DNA from: Candidatus Methanoperedens nitratireducens
Lineage (GTDB): Archaea; Halobacteriota; Methanosarcinia; Methanosarcinales; Methanoperedenaceae
Length of the DNA: 64,000 nt
Assembly (NCBI RefSeq): GCF_000685155.1
Contig: NZ_JMIY01000002.1
Coordinates: 57,618 to 121,617 of the forward strand
Reading direction: 5' to 3'
Under the pieces are notes generated by a model. It was not told the origin of the DNA. It made no database searches and saw only the letters and a list, made by a program, of their open reading frames with translations. Position numbers and translations under genes: made by a program. Positions 8,052-20,001 of this stretch are shown in pieces. Numbering within the stretch: position 1 is the stretch's first letter; every line of letters begins with the position of its first letter.

Positions 8052-8774
8052 ATGGAACCAGTAACAGCATTCTTCGCAATAATTCTGGGAGGTGTGCTTG
8101 TTGGCATATGCGTGCACTTTATCCCTGCAAGCGCAACAGGAGCTATGTCAGCCGCAACTGGTATAGCCACAGGTCCAAGCATGTTGTCGGCAGGAGCAGG
8201 GATGGCTGGTCTTCTCTCAGCCTCGTATTCAATCGACAGTGGTTTGAGCGTGGTCCTGGCCTCTGGCGCTACTGCCTCTGCCCTCATGGTAGCATTGACC
8301 ATTCTGAGTGGAAATATTGCCAATGCATTCGGCACAGGTGTTCCCCCGGCATCAGGTCAAACTGCTTCAGGGCAGAGCATAACAGGAAAAAGCACAAAGG
8401 ATGCGATCTCAGGCTGGGACCAGAAACCGTATATATCCCCGGGCACGGATGGTCATGGGATGCCGGTTCAGACCAATTTCAGCGGGCTTATCGGGGCGTT
8501 CATCGGAGGAACAGGGGGCGCGCTTGTATTATTTGCGGTATATACGCTCCTTGTTCCGATTTTAAGACAGGATGCGGCATTCACGATATCAGGCTTTATC
8601 GCCGGCGGGGTTTTCTTAATAAACTGTGTCCTTCCTGCATACACGCTTGTTGGAAAGACTGAAGGCATGTTTGATCAGAAGATCAGAAAAACCCCAAAGA
8701 CCCTGGTATCATGTTTTATCGTAAGCTCGGTAATTGCAATGATCATATATATCGCGGCAGTGGTGATACAATGA
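8052..8774 (+). CDS. mtrD: Methyl-H4MPT:coenzyme M methyltransferase subunit D
   Basis: This membrane subunit of the Mtr complex has 240 residues and six or so hydrophobic helices. The small-residue-rich segments (IPASATGAMSAATGIATGPSM, and GLIGAFIGGTGGALVLFAVY) are typical of MtrD. With MtrC and MtrE it forms the sodium-conducting core. The stop codon overlaps the mtrC start (ATGA), so translation is coupled. Confidence 0.97.
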   Translation: MEPVTAFFAIILGGVLVGICVHFIPASATGAMSAATGIATGPSMLSAGAGMAGLLSASYSIDSGLSVVLASGATASALMVALTILSGNIANAFGTGVPPASGQTASGQSITGKSTKDAISGWDQKPYISPGTDGHGMPVQTNFSGLIGAFIGGTGGALVLFAVYTLLVPILRQDAAFTISGFIAGGVFLINCVLPAYTLVGKTEGMFDQKIRKTPKTLVSCFIVSSVIAMIIYIAAVVIQ

Positions 8775-9553
8775 GCACTGACATGAAAAAAGAATTCACA
8801 TCTCAAGAGCTTTATTTTATTGCTCTTGTCCCTGGAATAATTGCGATATTAATGGTAAAGTTTTACCACCCCGTAACACCCATTGCCGTTATTCTGATAT
8901 GGCCGGCATTCCTGAGCGGCGCAAATGCAGTCCGCAGCGTTGCCAGATACGGGCTTGGCACGGGAACGGCATCCATTGGGTACTGGGGTACAGCAGTCGG
9001 GGCGACCATTGCTTTCATATCCCAGTTCATCAACCCTGCCTATAACTTCGTAAGCCCCTATTTTGAGATCCTAAGCGCCCTTATAGTGGGCGCTGTTACG
9101 GGCATCTGCGCCCAGAGAATAATTAAAATGAAGATACCTGTGATGATACGCGATAGCGCCATTCTTGCCTCATCAACAGCTATTATAGCCATGTTCCTTC
9201 TGGGCATGCTGACCGAGTATTCCGCCAGTGTTACAACTGTTGATGCTTACATCACCTACCCGCTTATATACATCGCTACTACACTTGCTATCCTCCATCC
9301 CTTTAACGGCAGCATGGGGGCAGGAGAGAACCAGCGCAGGACGCTTCGTTTAAGCGCAGTCGAGGCAAGCATGACCACCGCGTTATTTGGATTGATCGCT
9401 CTTTTGTTCTCAGAGGCTCTATTTTTTACAGGTATTTCGGTAATCATAGTGAGCGCGGCAGGCTTTGTTATATTTGTTAAGAGATGGTTCTCTGCTGTGA
9501 AAGAAGATACCTATGAATTTGCATGGACAGGCTATCCGCCTGCGGAGCATTGA
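8771..9553 (+). CDS. mtrC: Methyl-H4MPT:coenzyme M methyltransferase subunit C
   Basis: This 260-residue membrane subunit has multiple hydrophobic helices and conserved stretches such as FLSGANAVRSVARYGLGTGTASIGYWG and PFNGSMGAGENQRRTLRLS. The start is taken at the ATG that overlaps the mtrD stop; a longer frame to 8711 would lie inside mtrD. It acts in the membrane core of Mtr. mtrB begins one base after its stop. Confidence 0.96.
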   Translation: MSTDMKKEFTSQELYFIALVPGIIAILMVKFYHPVTPIAVILIWPAFLSGANAVRSVARYGLGTGTASIGYWGTAVGATIAFISQFINPAYNFVSPYFEILSALIVGAVTGICAQRIIKMKIPVMIRDSAILASSTAIIAMFLLGMLTEYSASVTTVDAYITYPLIYIATTLAILHPFNGSMGAGENQRRTLRLSAVEASMTTALFGLIALLFSEALFFTGISVIIVSAAGFVIFVKRWFSAVKEDTYEFAWTGYPPAEH

Positions 9554-9554
9554 G

Positions 9555-9860
9555 ATGTACGCCATAATAGATGAAGATGTTCCGGCTGCCATTGACCCAT
9601 ATTCGGGTACAGTAGCTGAGATGGCTTCTGAGAAGGTTGCTGTTAATCTTGCTCCAGTCATGGATAAGATCGACAGGCTTGAAGATATTGCCAACGATCT
9701 ATTCAGGTCGCTTGACCCCATGACAGCGCCTCTTGTCTCATATCCTAACAGGGAGGGAATTTATCTTAATCTTGGCAGGTTTACAAATTTCATTTATGGA
9801 TTCATGGCAGGACTTCTCATCGCAATTTTCATAATCCTTGCTCTGGGGGTGAACCTGTGA
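9555..9860 (+). CDS. mtrB: Methyl-H4MPT:coenzyme M methyltransferase subunit B
   Basis: This small subunit (101 residues) has a soluble N-terminal part (MYAIIDEDVPAAIDPYSGTV) and a single C-terminal membrane helix (about residues 76-99, FIYGFMAGLLIAIFIILALG). MtrB is one of the short single-helix subunits that surround the Mtr core. The ATG is one base after the mtrC stop, and its own stop overlaps the GTG start of mtrA. Confidence 0.95.
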   Translation: MYAIIDEDVPAAIDPYSGTVAEMASEKVAVNLAPVMDKIDRLEDIANDLFRSLDPMTAPLVSYPNREGIYLNLGRFTNFIYGFMAGLLIAIFIILALGVNL

Positions 9861-10552
9861 CCTCTGTACCGGACTGGCCGCCTGTGCGCGGGGAATACAC
9901 AGCAGGGGACCCGAATAAGCAGGTTGCGATAGTTACGCTTGCAAGCGAGCTTGATAAGAACAGGCTGATAAAGAGAGCAGCCATAGTCGGCACGATGAAG
10001 ACGGAGAACATAGGTATTGAGAAGGTGGTAGCCAACATCATATCAAATACCAGCATCAGGTATCTTGTGGTATGCGGGGCAGAGGTGCACGGGCATCTCT
10101 CAGGGGATGCGATAATAGCTCTCAAGAAAAGCGGCATCGATAAAGAAGGGCGGATTACAGGGGCAAAAGGCGCGATACCATACATCAGTAACATCCCGGA
10201 AGACCAGATCAATATCTGGAGGGAGCAGGTTGAAATTATAGACCTGATGAATATTGAGAATATTGACAGTATAGAAAAAACCATAGATTCCCTGACAGCA
10301 AAAGAACCCTGCAAATGGGAGCCTGTTCTTGTAACGATGGGAGCGGCTAAAGAAGAAAAACAAGAGGGCGTAACAACAGTATCTCCTGAGCTTGTTGCTA
10401 TCGAGGCAAGGGTGCGTGCTATAGAGGGCGAGGTAAAAGACCTGGGAAAAGTGCAGAAGGTAATGTCAGGTCTTACATCAGGCTTATTCCAGGGCTTTGT
10501 TGCAGGTTTTGTTGTAACTTTAGTGCTTTTTGCTATCATGAGGCTTTTATGA
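9857..10552 (+). CDS. mtrA: Methyl-H4MPT:coenzyme M methyltransferase corrinoid subunit A
   Basis: MtrA carries the corrinoid that receives the methyl group from methyl-H4MPT and passes it to coenzyme M. The 231-residue protein has the family's CGAEVHGHLSGDA motif; one of His78/His80 is the lower axial cobalt ligand known in MtrA. A C-terminal membrane anchor (about 208-229) is present. It starts with GTG overlapping the mtrB stop, and its stop overlaps the mtrF start, so the operon is tightly coupled here. Confidence 0.97.
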   Translation: MTSVPDWPPVRGEYTAGDPNKQVAIVTLASELDKNRLIKRAAIVGTMKTENIGIEKVVANIISNTSIRYLVVCGAEVHGHLSGDAIIALKKSGIDKEGRITGAKGAIPYISNIPEDQINIWREQVEIIDLMNIENIDSIEKTIDSLTAKEPCKWEPVLVTMGAAKEEKQEGVTTVSPELVAIEARVRAIEGEVKDLGKVQKVMSGLTSGLFQGFVAGFVVTLVLFAIMRLL

Positions 10553-10752
10553 ACGAGAAGATACCTTTGCTTGTGTCTCCAAATGCAAGAGAACTGAACC
10601 GCATGGTGAGCGAGCTTGAGAGGCGCGTCATGATCATCGGAAGAGACCAGAGGACATTTTCCGGTATTTTCAATCTGAGAGCAAGAGCCTATTTTGTTTT
10701 CGGGTTTTTGCTTGCTCTCGGGCTTGTTTTTCTGGCAATGGTTATGAGGTGA
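10549..10752 (+). CDS. mtrF: Methyl-H4MPT:coenzyme M methyltransferase subunit F
   Basis: This 67-residue single-helix subunit has a soluble N-terminus (PNARELNRMVSELERRVMIIGRDQRTFSGIF) and a C-terminal membrane helix (about 47-66). The N-terminal segment resembles part of MtrA's C-terminal region, as is usual for MtrF. It overlaps the end of mtrA by 4 bases and precedes mtrG by 4 bases. Confidence 0.95.
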   Translation: MNEKIPLLVSPNARELNRMVSELERRVMIIGRDQRTFSGIFNLRARAYFVFGFLLALGLVFLAMVMR

Positions 10753-10756
10753 GAAT

Positions 10757-10921
10757 ATGGATTACGACAGCATAATGGAGCGGCTGGATAAGATCGAGGA
10801 AAAAGTTGAGTTCTCATCTGCGGAGATACTACAGCAGCGCGGAACGATCATCGGGAGATGGATAGGGTTCTTATATGGAGTAGTTGTGGCGATGTTGATA
10901 ATTAGTCTTTTAGGATTATAG
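10757..10921 (+). CDS. mtrG: Methyl-H4MPT:coenzyme M methyltransferase subunit G
   Basis: A short frame encodes 54 residues starting MDYDSIMERLDKIEEKVEF and ending in a membrane helix (IGFLYGVVVAMLIISLLGL). Its position between mtrF and mtrH, its length and the charged coiled helix followed by one membrane span are those of MtrG. It completes the eight-subunit set. Confidence 0.95.
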   Translation: MDYDSIMERLDKIEEKVEFSSAEILQQRGTIIGRWIGFLYGVVVAMLIISLLGL

Positions 10922-10930
10922 GAGGCAGGT

Positions 10931-13571
<2,641 letters not shown>

Positions 13572-13649
13572 TTGAAGAAAGAGCTCCAGGGAAGTGATCA
13601 CTATTACAACCCATTAAATATAAGCACAATGCTTGACTAAAATAGGGAC

Positions 13650-15227
13650 ATGAAGTACATTATAGTCACCGGCGGTGTGATGAGCGGGCTTGGAAAAGGC
13701 ATCACAGCAGCCTCCATCGGTCGTATCCTGAAAAACAAGGGTTTCAATATAACTGCTATCAAGATAGATCCATACATCAATATTGATGCAGGAACCATGA
13801 ACCCGTACCAGCACGGTGAGGTATTTGTACTCAAGGACGGGGCAGAGGTCGATCTTGACCTTGGCAATTATGAGCGTTTCCTTGATATCGAGCTTACATG
13901 TGACCATAACATCACCACAGGCAAGGTCTATCTGAGCGTTATTGAAAAAGAGCGCCGCGGAGATTACCTCGGGAAGACGGTGCAGATCATCCCGCATATA
14001 ACCAATGAGATAAAAGAGCGTATCAGAAGAGTGGCTAAAAAAAGCGGTGCAGATATCTGTATCATAGAGGTGGGCGGCACGGTCGGAGACATTGAGAGCA
14101 TGCCTTTCCTTGAATCCATGCGCCAGATGCACAGCGAAGAGAAAGAAGAGGATATAGCTTTCGTACATGTGACCCTGGTACCGCTGGATACGCAGGGTGA
14201 GCAGAAGACAAAGCCCACTCAGCATTCAGTAAAAGAACTTAGAAGCCTGGGACTTCAACCTGATGCAATAGTAGTGCGGTGTAAAGAACCCCTGCTTGCA
14301 GATACCAAATCAAAGGTTGCCCTGTTCTGCGATGTTCCAGTATCAGCAGTAATAAGCGCGCATGATGCCCAGGATATATACAATGTTCCAACCCTCATGG
14401 AGCAGGAAGGGCTTTCAGATTATCTAATGCAGAAGCTCAAACTTACTCCAAAGGAAGCATCGCATGAATGGGATGAACTGATGGGAAAGATGGCATCCAT
14501 CAACAGGGAGATATGCGTTGCAGTAGTTGGAAAATACGCACATCTTGAGGATTCTTACATAAGCATAAACGAGGCACTCAAGCACGCAGGGATAGAATGC
14601 GGCTGCAGGGTTAAGATCGACTGGCTTGATGCTGAGACGTTTGAGAAAAACCCGGATGCTGTCAATATGCTTAAGAAATACAGCGGGATTTTAGTTCCTG
14701 GCGGCTTTGGTGTGCGCGGGACAGAGGGCAAGATACTTGCAATAAAGTACGTGCGTGAGCATAACATACCATACCTTGGATTGTGCCTTGGCATGCAGCT
14801 TGCTGTGATCGAATTTTCAAGGAATGTGGTAGGGCTTAAGGATGCAAACAGCTCAGAGCTTGCAAATACCGATCATCCTGTGATCGATCTTTTGCCTGAG
14901 CAGGAGAATATCAGGAGTATGGGAGGTACCATGCGTCTTGGTAATTGTGAAGCTGTACTGACAGAAGGCTCACTTGCAAGCAAACTGTACGGGGATAATC
15001 ATCTCATAGAACGCCACAGGCACAGGTATGAGGTGAACCCGAAGTACATATTACAGATCGAGGCAAAGGGCATGAGGTTCACAGGCAGGAACGACCACAG
15101 GATGGAGATTGCCGAGATACCGGACCATAAGTTCTTCTTTAGCTCGCAGTTCCACCCTGAGTTCAGATCAAGACCAGGAAAGCCCTCACCTCCATTTCTG
15201 GCATTTGTGAAGGCAGCGCTTGATTGA
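13650..15227 (+). CDS. pyrG: CTP synthase
   Basis: PyrG aminates UTP to CTP using glutamine. The 525-residue protein has the N-terminal synthase domain starting [23 protein letters not shown], the [16 protein letters not shown] motif, and a C-terminal class I glutamine amidotransferase with the nucleophile in [10 protein letters not shown] and the His/Glu pair in FHPEF. Length is normal. A TATA-like stretch (ttaaatata, about 13615) lies close upstream, separating it from the mtr transcript. Confidence 0.97.
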   Translation: MKYIIVTGGVMSGLGKGITAASIGRILKNKGFNITAIKIDPYINIDAGTMNPYQHGEVFVLKDGAEVDLDLGNYERFLDIELTCDHNITTGKVYLSVIEKERRGDYLGKTVQIIPHITNEIKERIRRVAKKSGADICIIEVGGTVGDIESMPFLESMRQMHSEEKEEDIAFVHVTLVPLDTQGEQKTKPTQHSVKELRSLGLQPDAIVVRCKEPLLADTKSKVALFCDVPVSAVISAHDAQDIYNVPTLMEQEGLSDYLMQKLKLTPKEASHEWDELMGKMASINREICVAVVGKYAHLEDSYISINEALKHAGIECGCRVKIDWLDAETFEKNPDAVNMLKKYSGILVPGGFGVRGTEGKILAIKYVREHNIPYLGLCLGMQLAVIEFSRNVVGLKDANSSELANTDHPVIDLLPEQENIRSMGGTMRLGNCEAVLTEGSLASKLYGDNHLIERHRHRYEVNPKYILQIEAKGMRFTGRNDHRMEIAEIPDHKFFFSSQFHPEFRSRPGKPSPPFLAFVKAALD

Positions 15228-15230
15228 ATA

Positions 15231-16178
15231 TTAACGTCTCAGTCTTCGCACCAGGAGATAACCTGTGAGCAGCGTCGCTGTTGCCAGTATACCTCCGAAC
15301 CCGGGGATTTCCGCATTCCCTGCTTCCTGGGTTGTTTCTGTTATCACCGGTTCCACACCACTTGTATTCTGGGCTGAGGGTTCCTCAGATTTAGGCGGTG
15401 TAGCTTTCGGTCCTGACAACCCCGACTCTCCCGGGTGACAGACCGAGCACTTCAATCCGCTCGCGGATGTTAATTTTCCTATCTTGTTAAAAGCATGAAG
15501 GTTATCTATATTATGGCATTTGGTGCATTGAGGGACTATCACATTTTTATTCTCTTCATGGCATCCTTTACAGTCTACCTTTGCTGCATGGATCACATGC
15601 GGTATCTCACTACCGTCTGCCTTTGAGGTTCCTTTGTGGCAGTTATAGCACCCTTTCTTCTCATCTGCCCCACCGTGTATGGTCGCCACGCTTGTCTGAG
15701 GGTGGCAGTTCTGGCATACCAGTACCATACCTTCTGCTTTTAAGGGTTTCACGATCTCAGGAGGGGATTTATGGCATTTTGTACATGAATCATCACTCCC
15801 GTGGACTTCTGTCAGGTTACTGTGGCAGTGTGCGCATACAGCATCGCTGATCTGGGCATTATGCACTGAATCTATGTTTTTATGACAATAAGAACAAGTC
15901 TGGGTGCCCACTTTCCCGGCATGTACCTTGTGAATTGGCCCATCATGGCACTTTGTACACTGAGGTATTGATACAGACTGTTTATCTCCATGGCAATTAG
16001 CGCAATCCACTGGTTTTTTGACATGGATTATATGCGGGGTATCCGCATGGCATTTTTTACAATCGACATCACCTGCTGTCAGGGAAGATGCTGAAAAATT
16101 CGGTTCTGCTGCATATGCTGACACCGTGAGTACGGCAGTCATTATGGCTATTAAACATATTATTCTTAGTATTCCCAT
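15231..16178 (-). CDS. Secreted 11-haem cytochrome c with C-terminal membrane sorting tail
   Basis: The 315-residue protein has a signal peptide (residues 1-23, cut near SAYA-AEP) and eleven CxxCH motifs (CKKCH, CANCH, CTKCH, CSYCH, CAHCH, CTKCH, CQNCH, CYNCH, CKGCH, CTKCH, CSVCH). A Ser/Thr/Pro-rich linker precedes a C-terminal IPGFGGI segment, a hydrophobic helix and a final RRLRR. That tail resembles PGF-type archaeosortase signals, so it is probably anchored at the cell surface and used for extracellular or periplasm-like electron transfer. It converges with pyrG, 4 bases apart. Confidence 0.92.
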   Translation of the reverse strand: MGILRIICLIAIMTAVLTVSAYAAEPNFSASSLTAGDVDCKKCHADTPHIIHVKKPVDCANCHGDKQSVSIPQCTKCHDGPIHKVHAGKVGTQTCSYCHKNIDSVHNAQISDAVCAHCHSNLTEVHGSDDSCTKCHKSPPEIVKPLKAEGMVLVCQNCHPQTSVATIHGGADEKKGCYNCHKGTSKADGSEIPHVIHAAKVDCKGCHEENKNVIVPQCTKCHNIDNLHAFNKIGKLTSASGLKCSVCHPGESGLSGPKATPPKSEEPSAQNTSGVEPVITETTQEAGNAEIPGFGGILATATLLTGYLLVRRLRR

Positions 16179-16263
16179 ATCCTACACCGTTGTGCTTAAT
16201 AATATGTTATGTATTATAGTTATATATTTGTTTTGATTTACAGGGCAATTCCTGTTCTATATT

Positions 16264-16482
16264 TCATAATCCATTCTCATCCGCAAATTTGATAAGCGCC
16301 TCGCCCAGCGCCCTTGCGTACTTGGGATTGAGATTGAACCTTCCGCGCTTCTGCCCGCCCCTTTCCTTTGCTATCTCCACGTATTCCTTCTCTCCCTCAA
16401 ATCGGTCACTTTTCTGAAGCGAGATGGTCATATACCAGCCTGCGCTCATTTTTATTTCCATAAAACCCTTTTCATCGTTCAT
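16264..16482 (-). CDS. Small conserved-looking protein, function unknown
   Basis: A 72-residue soluble protein (MNDEKGFMEIKMSAGWYM, then a charged middle and LNPKYARALGEALIKFAD at the end). I do not recognise the family. Its start overlaps the stop of the aconitase-X small subunit gene by 4 bases, so the two are co-translated. It has no membrane segment and no metal motif. Confidence 0.65.
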   Translation of the reverse strand: MNDEKGFMEIKMSAGWYMTISLQKSDRFEGEKEYVEIAKERGGQKRGRFNLNPKYARALGEALIKFADENGL

Positions 16483-16880
16483 AGAATCTCCACATTTCCT
16501 ACAATCGCATCCACTAAAACCTTATCCCCTGTTTTTATTGTGGTAACAGGGTTCTTCTCCACCTTATCCACAAGCGGTATATCGGATATTATGGCACCGA
16601 CTGCAACGATGGGCTCAGCTTTTATGTTTATCATGGCAGAGGGTGCTGCACCGTTCTTCTTGAGCTGGTAGATCACATACGAGCCCACGGTTGAGCCCTT
16701 CCCGCCGGGGAAGACCAGTATTTTCCCTTTTATGCTAGCTCCAGCAAGCTCATGCCCTTTCTCAACCACAGTTCCTGTCCTCGGGTCAACGCTTCCCAGA
16801 AATGATATTGGCTGGGAGGTTACCAGCGCCTCTCCTTCGGCGCGGCCGCGGGAGACGATATGGGCATGGAATTTAATCAT
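16479..16880 (-). CDS. Aconitase X small subunit (DUF126), probable phosphomevalonate dehydratase swivel subunit
   Basis: The 133-residue protein matches the DUF126/aconitase-X swivelling domain: RGRAEGEALVTSQPISFLGSVD, then GKILVFPGGKGSTVGSYVIYQL and a final GDKVLVDAIVG. In archaea the two-subunit aconitase X dehydrates mevalonate-5-phosphate in the modified mevalonate pathway to isoprenoid precursors. The large subunit is not in this window. The link to isoprenoid supply is relevant to the prenyl genes at 50-52 kb but is not physical. Confidence 0.85.
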   Translation of the reverse strand: MIKFHAHIVSRGRAEGEALVTSQPISFLGSVDPRTGTVVEKGHELAGASIKGKILVFPGGKGSTVGSYVIYQLKKNGAAPSAMINIKAEPIVAVGAIISDIPLVDKVEKNPVTTIKTGDKVLVDAIVGNVEIL

Positions 16881-16916
16881 GTTAATTAATTCATATCGTT
16901 CCCACAGTATATATTT

Positions 16917-18143
16917 CTACGTCCTCTTTTTTCTACTCAGTAATACCGCTGCTACCATGATTGCAATGAATCCAGCCCATCCTGCTGTCGGCGCCTCTTT
17001 CGGAGTACTCACTATCTCTACTGCTGCTGCTCTGCTGAGCAATGTTGTTCCTTCATTCTTCGCTATTTCCACGTTCATGGATTCCACTGATCTGGTGATT
17101 ATCTCTGCATTGAGCTGGTAGATCAGCGTGGCCTGAGTATTCAGTTTGCTGATCCCCTCCGGCATCTCGAACTCGAACACTTCGATTCTGCTCTCTTTTG
17201 GCTTGATCCTATTATCCCGGGCTATAGATGCTGCCTTCCAGAAATCATTTACTTCATTGCCATATGTATCAAGAAGGGTCTTTGCATAGACCCTCTGATC
17301 GCTGAAGATAATTTTTCCCTGTCCATCACTTGCTTTGAAATCCAGGATCACTTTTCGCGATGGAAAGCCGCTTGGAACCATGTGGCCAACGTTGCTGTTG
17401 GTAACGTTGAGCGTTACTATGATCTTATCTCCTATCTGCTGAACTCTGGACTCTATCTGGAAAGCCTTCTCCAGAAACTGCCCTGAGTGTCCACCATACC
17501 AGAAGTGCTGGTAAACCTTCTCTCTGACAGGTCCGTCCTTTGCAGCAACTCCTGACTTTGTTTCCATATGGCAATCCTGGCACTGTTTGCCCTCGGCTGC
17601 ATAGGGACTTTCCTTCCACTCAGTATATGTCTCATAGACAGGTACCCCGTTTATAGAGAATTCATGGCACACGGCGCAGAACTCCGATGTTGTGAGCAGA
17701 GGAGAGTATGCTGAGTCGTGTGCATCTGTATTTGAATCATCATAGGGGCCTTGCATAGGGTTGCTCTGATTAAAGACATAGCTGTTATTCTCAATTCCAG
17801 TGACCGTATGACAGAAGCTGCATGTAACGCCCTCAATAGATACTGATTTTGTTAAGTTAAAGTCGTTTGTTTTTATCGTTGTTGGAGAATGACAGGTCAG
17901 GCAGTAGTACCTGTATTCGGGATCGGATTTAAGCGCCCTGATATAGGCTGCCTCAAAGACAGGATCGCTCACTGCAATAGCGTGCATTGAACGCGCCCAT
18001 TCATTATACCTGTCTTGATGACAGTCTATGCAGGAATAGCTAATCTGGAATTCTTCCACGGCATGCGCCACCTGAATAAGCAGCAGTGCCATTAAACCAA
18101 ATACTGTACCAGCTATTACTTTAAGCCACTTTCTTGATATCAT
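16917..18143 (-). CDS. Secreted pentahaem cytochrome c with C-terminal membrane anchor
   Basis: The 408-residue protein has a signal peptide (about residues 1-29, ending QVAHAVE) and five CxxCH sites: CIDCH, CLTCH, CSFCH, CAVCH and CQDCH. The N-terminal haem half resembles cytochrome c554-type proteins; residues about 230-370 are a beta-rich, haem-free domain. The C-terminus has PTAGW, a hydrophobic helix and a final RKKRT, like a sorting or anchoring tail. The ATG at 18143 follows GGAG, which is better supported than a start 7 codons earlier. The divergent archaeosortase is 265 bases away. Confidence 0.9.
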   Translation of the reverse strand: MISRKWLKVIAGTVFGLMALLLIQVAHAVEEFQISYSCIDCHQDRYNEWARSMHAIAVSDPVFEAAYIRALKSDPEYRYYCLTCHSPTTIKTNDFNLTKSVSIEGVTCSFCHTVTGIENNSYVFNQSNPMQGPYDDSNTDAHDSAYSPLLTTSEFCAVCHEFSINGVPVYETYTEWKESPYAAEGKQCQDCHMETKSGVAAKDGPVREKVYQHFWYGGHSGQFLEKAFQIESRVQQIGDKIIVTLNVTNSNVGHMVPSGFPSRKVILDFKASDGQGKIIFSDQRVYAKTLLDTYGNEVNDFWKAASIARDNRIKPKESRIEVFEFEMPEGISKLNTQATLIYQLNAEIITRSVESMNVEIAKNEGTTLLSRAAAVEIVSTPKEAPTAGWAGFIAIMVAAVLLSRKKRT

Positions 18144-18408
18144 AATATATCTCCAATCAATCACTCAGTCCACTGTCTGCTACTATCTCGTATGAAGTTA
18201 CATGATATAAATTAATTTGTTATAATTAATAATTAAAACCGTAAAATTAACTATAGTTGATAGGTGCCGTATTGAACATAAATACCCTGAGTTTTTTCCA
18301 ATAGAAAGTGAAAAGTATTTAAACAAATCTGGTATTCAGTAGATATGTGGAATCTTGGGAAAACTGGGATTTGACAGTTCTAAAAAAAGTTGGCTAGAGG
18401 TGTGAGTT

Positions 18409-19224
18409 ATGACATACATTCTGCTTATACTCATTGCAGTAGCAGGAGTTTTCTATTATGATACTTTAAGGTGGCTGATTGATTCGTGGTTATACAATCC
18501 GTATTATACCCACGGCTTTCTTGTGCCTGTTGTCTCAGGATATATTATATGGAATATGCGACAGGAGCTTGCCGGTATAGAGAAAAAGCAATCTATGGAA
18601 GGCCTTGTGCTCTTTGTCAGCGGTATCATACTGCACAGCATCGGGGCTAACTGGACCGCACCTTCCATATCTGGCATATCCCTTATAGCAACGATCTCAG
18701 GTGCGATATTATTCCTGTTTGGATGGGAGTTCATAAAAAAGATCAAGTTTCCACTCTTGTTCTTGTTATTTATGATCCCCATCCCTTTCGTGGATACTGC
18801 TGCTCCGCCCATACAGACAGGCTCAGCAATACTATCCTCAAACCTGGCGAATATATTCGGGATACCTGTAGAGAGGGATGGACTGCAGCTCATTCTCCCC
18901 GCAGGCACATTTGAGGTCGGGCTTGAATGCAGCGGTCTTAGATCAATAATATCATTGCTGACAATCGCGGCCATATATGCCTTTATCCTGGAGGGCGGGA
19001 TGCTGATGAGGTCTATAATCGTTATATCAGCAATCCCTTTAGCACTGGTGGCAAACGTAATTCGGATTACATCAGTGCTGGCGATTGCCAATGCATACGA
19101 TCAGGAGACTGCGATCAATTTTTTCCATGATTTCTCAAGCCTTCTCTTATTCAGTGTTGCTCTTGTGGGATTATTCCTTGTAGGGAGGTGTTTTGGACGG
19201 CTACGATTCAAAAGAATATTTTAA
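18409..19224 (+). CDS. Archaeosortase/exosortase family membrane transpeptidase
   Basis: The 271-residue protein has about eight hydrophobic helices and the family's catalytic triad: Cys174 in GLECSGLRS, Arg219 in VANVIRIT and His240 in FFHDFSS. Archaeosortases cut C-terminal tripartite signals of secreted proteins and attach them to a lipid or the envelope. The N-terminal YNPYYTHGFLVP motif is also typical. It is followed by an EpsI-type gene with a 37-base overlap, and lies close to two cytochromes with possible sorting tails. A TATA-like tatttaa at about 18317 lies upstream. Confidence 0.9.
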   Translation: MTYILLILIAVAGVFYYDTLRWLIDSWLYNPYYTHGFLVPVVSGYIIWNMRQELAGIEKKQSMEGLVLFVSGIILHSIGANWTAPSISGISLIATISGAILFLFGWEFIKKIKFPLLFLLFMIPIPFVDTAAPPIQTGSAILSSNLANIFGIPVERDGLQLILPAGTFEVGLECSGLRSIISLLTIAAIYAFILEGGMLMRSIIVISAIPLALVANVIRITSVLAIANAYDQETAINFFHDFSSLLLFSVALVGLFLVGRCFGRLRFKRIF

Positions 19225-19982
19225 TACTGGCGGGCATTTTAGCCCTATCCTATGTTCTGATATTCCTGCTTGCCCCGAAGAACGTCGCAGATTATACAAT
19301 AGCCGATACTGAGTACTGGCGTGAGACAGGGAACCGCCTTTTGCTTAAAACAGTATACGAATATAATTCCAAGGAAGATATCAAGGGTTTCCCAAAGACC
19401 ATTGGAGAATGGGATAGCATTGATTTCAAATACTCCGATGCAGTTTATGCAAAATTGAATGCGGACATACTCATGAGCAGGGCATATAAGCGGGATAAAG
19501 ACCTGATCTGGATGGATATCATAAACAGCAAGGTGGGTGAGAGTTTTCATAAGCAGAAGATATGTGTAGAAGGCGCAGGATGGAATATAGATAGAGAGAG
19601 CATTGCACAATTCACGATTGCAGATGAACCAAATCCATATACAAAACTCTATGCAAACAGGCTTGATATAAGCAAAGAAGGTAAAAAACAGATAATGGTT
19701 TACTGGTTTATGTTCAAGAAGTTTGGCTCAGGTAATGACGCAGTTACTATGATACGTATCTCTGCCCCTATTTTGAGTAGCGAAACTGAGACCTTTGATT
19801 ACATAAAGGATTTTGTGGAGGACAGGCTATTTAATACCATGTACGAAGATGCAATACAGGAGGATGTCACTGTCGCAGAGTATATGGTTTCAGAATACGG
19901 GAAGCTCGGGATCTTTGCTATAATACTGATGGTTTTAGTGCCCATCGGTATAGTATTTATAGGAATCAGACAAAAAGATTAG
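19188..19982 (+). CDS. EpsI-domain exosortase partner protein
   Basis: The 264-residue protein has one membrane helix near the N-terminus (about 8-30), an extracytoplasmic domain, and a second helix near the end (about 240-260). The motifs FPKTIGEWDS, SFHKQKICVEGAGWNI and MVYWFMF follow the EpsI family, often fused or next to exosortases. Its job is not established; it may help processing or assembly of sorted proteins. The GTG start overlaps the end of the archaeosortase gene, just after GGAGG, so the exact start is uncertain. Confidence 0.8.
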   Translation: MFWTATIQKNILILAGILALSYVLIFLLAPKNVADYTIADTEYWRETGNRLLLKTVYEYNSKEDIKGFPKTIGEWDSIDFKYSDAVYAKLNADILMSRAYKRDKDLIWMDIINSKVGESFHKQKICVEGAGWNIDRESIAQFTIADEPNPYTKLYANRLDISKEGKKQIMVYWFMFKKFGSGNDAVTMIRISAPILSSETETFDYIKDFVEDRLFNTMYEDAIQEDVTVAEYMVSEYGKLGIFAIILMVLVPIGIVFIGIRQKD

Positions 19983-20001
19983 TTAAAAAAGGAAAGGTTA
20001 T

